Positions 60,940 through 64,000 of a stretch of 64,000 bases of DNA are shown in pieces (position 1 is the stretch's first letter; every line of letters starts with the position of its first letter). The stretch covers positions 2,480,001-2,544,000 of the forward strand of contig NZ_CP080409.1 of the NCBI RefSeq assembly GCF_019448235.1, in the 5' to 3' direction. This DNA is from Nocardioides panacisoli. GTDB taxonomy: Bacteria > Actinomycetota > Actinomycetes > Propionibacteriales > Nocardioidaceae. A program made the translations under genes and the position numbers. The notes beneath the pieces are model-generated. The model saw only the letters and a list, made by a program, of their open reading frames with translations. It ran no database searches and was not told the DNA's origin.

Positions 60940-61971
60940 ATGCCCCACCTCCTCTCCCGCCTGCTGCGGCGCACCAGCGCCCACACGGCGTGGCTGCTGC
61001 CGAGCGTGCTCGCGCTCTTCGTCTTCGTGACCGGCTGGGTGCTGATGGCGTGGGCCCAGCCCGGCAGCGACATCGTGCAGCCCGAAACCTACTGGTGGTG
61101 GTTCCTGGTCACCACCACGACCGTCGGGTACGGCGACTTCTTCCCCACGGCTCCCGCGGGCCAGCTGGTCGGCGGCTACGTGATCCTCGGTGGCCTCGCC
61201 ACCGTCGCGGTGCTCATCACCCAGATCTCCGGCCTCATCGAGAACGCCAAGGGACGACGCATGCAGGGACAGACCCCCTACTCCGGCTCCGACCACCTCG
61301 TGATCCTCGGCTACGAGCCGGGCCGCACCGAGCGGCTGCTGGCCGCGGTGCTCGAGGACGACGCACACCGCGAGGTGGTGCTGTGCGCCTGGGACGAGCA
61401 GGCGGCCACCGACCCGATGCCCACCGAGTCCCGGGTCCACTTCGTCCGCGGTGACCTCGCCGAGAGTGACGTCCTCGAGCGTGCGGCGCTGCACCGCGCC
61501 AGCGACGTGCTGGTCGACGCCCGCAACGACGACGAGTCGGTCACCCTCACCGTCGCCGCCCAGCACGCCGCGCCCGCGGTGCACCTCGTGGTCGGGCTGC
61601 GGGACCTGGGCCGGCGCCGCACCGTCGAGCGGGTCGCACCCAACGCGCAGTGCGTGCAGTGGCACGCCGTGCGGATGGTCACCGAGGAGCTGCAGGACCC
61701 CGGCATCGCACGCGTCTACGCCCAGCTGGCCGAGCCCGGCGGCACCGGCACGTTCTCCGGCGTGCTGCCGGCCGGCGTACGCGAGGCGACCTACGCTGAC
61801 TGGCACGCCGCGCTCGGCCGCACCCACGCCGCGACGCTGCTGGCCGTCCACGACGGCCGCGACACCCTCGCCGGCACCGACTGGTCCGCGCCCGTCGGAC
61901 CCGGCTCACGACTGTACTACGTCGCCACCCGTCGGCTCGGGACCGAGGAGCTCGCCGCGGCGCTCGGGTGA
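60940..61971 (+). CDS. Potassium channel with TrkA-N-like domain
   Basis: A 343-residue protein with two membrane helices around a pore loop carrying the K+ selectivity filter TTVGYGD (near residue 63), then a cytoplasmic nucleotide-binding RCK/TrkA-N domain (from about 120, HLVILGYEPGRTERLL) and a C-terminal domain. This is the MthK/CASTOR-like plan. It stands alone, divergent from tmk. Confidence 0.85.
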   Translation: MPHLLSRLLRRTSAHTAWLLPSVLALFVFVTGWVLMAWAQPGSDIVQPETYWWWFLVTTTTVGYGDFFPTAPAGQLVGGYVILGGLATVAVLITQISGLIENAKGRRMQGQTPYSGSDHLVILGYEPGRTERLLAAVLEDDAHREVVLCAWDEQAATDPMPTESRVHFVRGDLAESDVLERAALHRASDVLVDARNDDESVTLTVAAQHAAPAVHLVVGLRDLGRRRTVERVAPNAQCVQWHAVRMVTEELQDPGIARVYAQLAEPGGTGTFSGVLPAGVREATYADWHAALGRTHAATLLAVHDGRDTLAGTDWSAPVGPGSRLYYVATRRLGTEELAAALG

Positions 61972-61987
61972 TTGACGCGGCTGCGGT

Positions 61988-62029
61988 GGTCTCGACACGC
62001 TCGCTGCGCTCGCGCCTCGACCGGCAAGG
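61988..62029. repeat. GGTCTCGACA-type intergenic repeat
   Basis: GGTCTCGACACGCTCGCTGC and the following GCTCGCGCCTCGACCGGCAAGG form a palindromic unit related to the cluster at 57.3 kb and to 42677-42693. Confidence 0.65.
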
Positions 62030-62035
62030 GGTGGA

Positions 62036-62200
62036 TCAATTGTCCGGTGAGCGTCGCAGCTTGAGGATGCCGATCAGCGCGAACACCCCGGCCAGCACCA
62101 GCCAGGTCACGGCCTCACCGGCCTCACCGGCCAGCCCGACGGTCACGAACACCAGGGCCAGGATGAGGAAAACGGTCCCGGTCGGACGGGGCTGACGCAC
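62036..62200 (-). CDS. 54-residue membrane protein
   Basis: A GTG at 62198-62200, with GGAGG seven bases before it, opens a 54-residue frame. Two hydrophobic segments (GTVFLILALVFVTVGLAG and WLVLAGVFALIGILKL) are separated by an EAGEAVT turn, and the tail is KLRRSPDN. Codons are strongly G/C-ending. The function is unknown; it sits just after topA in the same direction. Confidence 0.7.
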   Translation of the reverse strand: MRQPRPTGTVFLILALVFVTVGLAGEAGEAVTWLVLAGVFALIGILKLRRSPDN

Positions 62201-62225
62201 GATTGCCTCCGAGCGGTGCGAGGTC

Positions 62226-64000
62226 CTAGGACTTCTTGGCCGCCGACTTCTTCGCGGCGGTCTTCTTGCTCGCCTTCTTGGCCGTGGACTTCTTCGCGGT
62301 CTTCTTCGCCGAGGACTTCTTGGTCGACTTCTTCGCCGACTTCTTGGCGCCCTTCTTGCCCTTCTTCGCCGGGCCCTTGGCGCGGCGTTCCTCCAGCAGT
62401 TCGGCAGCGCGCTCGAGCGTGACGTCCTCGACGGTGTCGTCCTTGCGCAGCGTGGCGTTGAACTCGCCGTCGGTGACGTAGGGGCCGAACCGGCCGTCCT
62501 TCACCACGACCTTGTTGCCCGAGGCGGGGTCGTCACCGAGCTCGCGCAGCGGCGGGGCGGCCGCCTGCCGGCCGCGTCGCTTGGGCTCGGCGTAGATCTT
62601 GAGCGCCTCCTCCAGCGTGAGGGAGAACAGCTGCTCCTCGGTCGCCAGCGACCGGGAGTCGGTGCCCTTCTTCAGGTACGGCCCGTAGCGACCGTTCTGG
62701 GCGGTGATGTCGTCACCGGACTCGGGGTCCTGGCCGACCACGCGCGGCAGCGACATCACCTTCACCGCGTCCTCGAGGGTGACGGTGTCCAGTGACATCG
62801 ACTTCAGCAGCGAGGCGGTCTTGGCCTTGGGCTTGGCCTTCTTGGTCTGGCCGGTGCCCTCCTCGTCCTCGTCGAGCTTCTCGGTGACGTAGGGACCGAA
62901 CCGGCCGTTCTTGGCCACGATGCGCTTGCCGGTCTCGGGGTGGGTGCCGAGGTCGATCTCCTCGCCGGCGGGGTTGGCCAGCAGCTCCGTGGCCTTCTCC
63001 AGCGTCAGCTCGTCCGGCGGCAGGTCCTCGGGCACGTTGGCGCGCTTGGAGTCCTCCGACCCGTCGTCCTTGGTGCCGACGACCTGCTCCAGGTAGGGCC
63101 CGTAACGGCCGACGCGGAGGTTGATGCCCTTCTCCTCGTCGATGGGGAAGGTCGCCATCGCCCGGGCGTCGATGTCGCCCAGGCCGGTCACCAGCGGGTG
63201 CAGGCCCTGCACCGAGTCCGAGCCGTAGTAGAACTCCCGCAGCTCGTCGACGCGCTCCTTGCGGCCGGCCGCGATCTCGTCGAGCACGTCCTCCATGCCG
63301 GCTGTGAACTCGTACGACACGTGGCGCGGGAAGTGCTCCTCCAGCAGCCGGGTCACCGAGAACGCCAGCCACGCCGGCACCAGCGCCGTGCCCTTCTTGA
63401 ACACGTAGTTGCGGTTGAGGATGGTGCCGATGATCGAGGCGTACGTCGAGGGTCGCCCGATCTCGCGGTCCTCGAGCTCCTTGATCAAGGTGGCCTCGGT
63501 GTAGCGGGCCGGCGGCTTGGTCTCGTGACCGACGGCCTCCAACGAGGCGGCGTTGACCGGGTCGCCCTCGGTGAGCGCCGGCAGCCGCGTCTCCTGGTCG
63601 TCCTTGGCCTTGCCGCCCTCGGTGCCCTCGACGTAGGCCTTGAGGAAGCCGTGGAAGGTGATGACGCGACCCGAGGCGGAGAACACCACGTCCTCACCGG
63701 CCGCGGAGTGCCCGCCGAGACGGACCGAGACCGTCTGCCCGGTGGCGTCCTTCATCTGCGAGGCGACCGTGCGCATCCAGATCAGCTCGTAGAGCCGGAA
63801 CTGGTCGCCGGTCAGGCCGGTCTCGGCCGGCGTCCGGAAGGTGTCGCCGGCCGGCCGGATCGCCTCGTGCGCCTCCTGGGCGTTCTTGACCTTGGAGGTG
63901 TAGGTGCGGGGCTGGTCGGGGAGGTACTCGCCCCCGTAGAGCTCGGTCACCTGCGCCCGCGCCGCGGTCACCGCCGAGCCCGACAACGTGGTCGAGTCGG
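62226..64000 (-). CDS. topA: DNA topoisomerase I, C-terminal part (cut by the window edge)
   Basis: The visible 590 or so residues are the later part of a type IA topoisomerase. Seen are YTSKVKNAQEAHEAIRPAG (toroid region), the GRPSTYASIIGTIL motif and KGTALVPAWLAFSVTRLLEEHFPRHVSYEFT, then several repeats of the GRYGPYL type that replace zinc fingers in actinobacteria. The tail is a long Lys/Ala/Ser stretch that aids processive DNA binding. The N-terminus with the TOPRIM domain lies beyond position 64000. Confidence 0.93.
   Translation of the reverse strand, partial: DSTTLSGSAVTAARAQVTELYGGEYLPDQPRTYTSKVKNAQEAHEAIRPAGDTFRTPAETGLTGDQFRLYELIWMRTVASQMKDATGQTVSVRLGGHSAAGEDVVFSASGRVITFHGFLKAYVEGTEGGKAKDDQETRLPALTEGDPVNAASLEAVGHETKPPARYTEATLIKELEDREIGRPSTYASIIGTILNRNYVFKKGTALVPAWLAFSVTRLLEEHFPRHVSYEFTAGMEDVLDEIAAGRKERVDELREFYYGSDSVQGLHPLVTGLGDIDARAMATFPIDEEKGINLRVGRYGPYLEQVVGTKDDGSEDSKRANVPEDLPPDELTLEKATELLANPAGEEIDLGTHPETGKRIVAKNGRFGPYVTEKLDEDEEGTGQTKKAKPKAKTASLLKSMSLDTVTLEDAVKVMSLPRVVGQDPESGDDITAQNGRYGPYLKKGTDSRSLATEEQLFSLTLEEALKIYAEPKRRGRQAAAPPLRELGDDPASGNKVVVKDGRFGPYVTDGEFNATLRKDDTVEDVTLERAAELLEERRAKGPAKKGKKGAKKSAKKSTKKSSAKKTAKKSTAKKASKKTAAKKSAAKKS

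Noticed and set aside
1..64000. CRISPR arrays, insertion sequences and riboswitches
   Set aside because: No regularly spaced repeats, no transposase gene and no recognisable riboswitch core were found by eye in the window.

Overview
The window is high-GC DNA with strongly G/C-ending codons, frequent GTG starts, many 4-base gene overlaps (GTGA/ATGA) and short inverted GGTCTCGACA-type repeats. With a luciferase-like (F420-type) oxidoreductase, a KstR/KshA pair and a DUF3099 protein, this points to an actinobacterium, most likely Nocardioides or a close relative. That placement is inference. No ribosomal RNA or CRISPR array is visible, and the right end cuts through topA.

Region 1 (1-3.5 kb): an XRE/tetratricopeptide regulator faces a 41-codon gene for a peptide with a Sec-type signal. 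The peptide gene has an unusually structured upstream region. Two small GNAT acetyltransferases follow. Region 2 (3.5-21.5 kb): a complete route from benzoate to central metabolism. BenA-BenB and a very unusual 909-residue BenC-FCD-BenD fusion convert benzoate to catechol, CatA-CatB-CatC take catechol to the enol-lactone, and PcaD, PcaIJ and PcaF finish to succinyl-CoA and acetyl-CoA. The same stretch holds two transporters (MFS and BenE types) and three regulators (two LysR, one large LuxR/ATPase). The ben genes, the MFS carrier, the LuxR regulator and benE read as one minus-strand operon, and catR-catB-catA-catC run the other way.

Region 3 (21.5-42.5 kb): after a DUF3099 protein and a glutamine amidotransferase there is a 42-base 3' piece of a tRNA-Arg gene with its terminator, the scar of an integration. 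To its right is an accessory catabolic island: a deacetylase with an in-frame amber codon near its start, an oligopeptide-type ABC importer, an amidase, an Old Yellow Enzyme-like protein and an acyl-CoA ligase. Most of these form one seven-gene operon. Next to them lie three short-chain dehydrogenases, a KstR-like TetR regulator, a 3-ketosteroid 9-alpha-hydroxylase oxygenase (KshA), an IclR regulator, a luciferase-like oxidoreductase and two SnoaL-like proteins. The combination suggests uptake and breakdown of an amide-linked, steroid-like substrate (inference).

Region 4 (42.5-55.6 kb): an integrated element or its remains, with a large wHTH/nuclease-like protein, small hypothetical genes, a gene broken by several frameshifts, an XRE/nucleotidyltransferase toxin-antitoxin-like pair, an excisionase and a tyrosine integrase. 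An OLD-type ATPase-TOPRIM nuclease (probable phage defence), a frameshifted membrane-protein gene and a GNAT enzyme follow. No replication initiator or conjugation gene is seen, so the element is either incomplete or a dependent one. Region 5 (55.6-64 kb): core genome with tRNA-Thr(CGT), a long GAPDH, a secreted alpha/beta hydrolase, holB, tmk, a potassium channel, a 54-residue membrane protein and topA.
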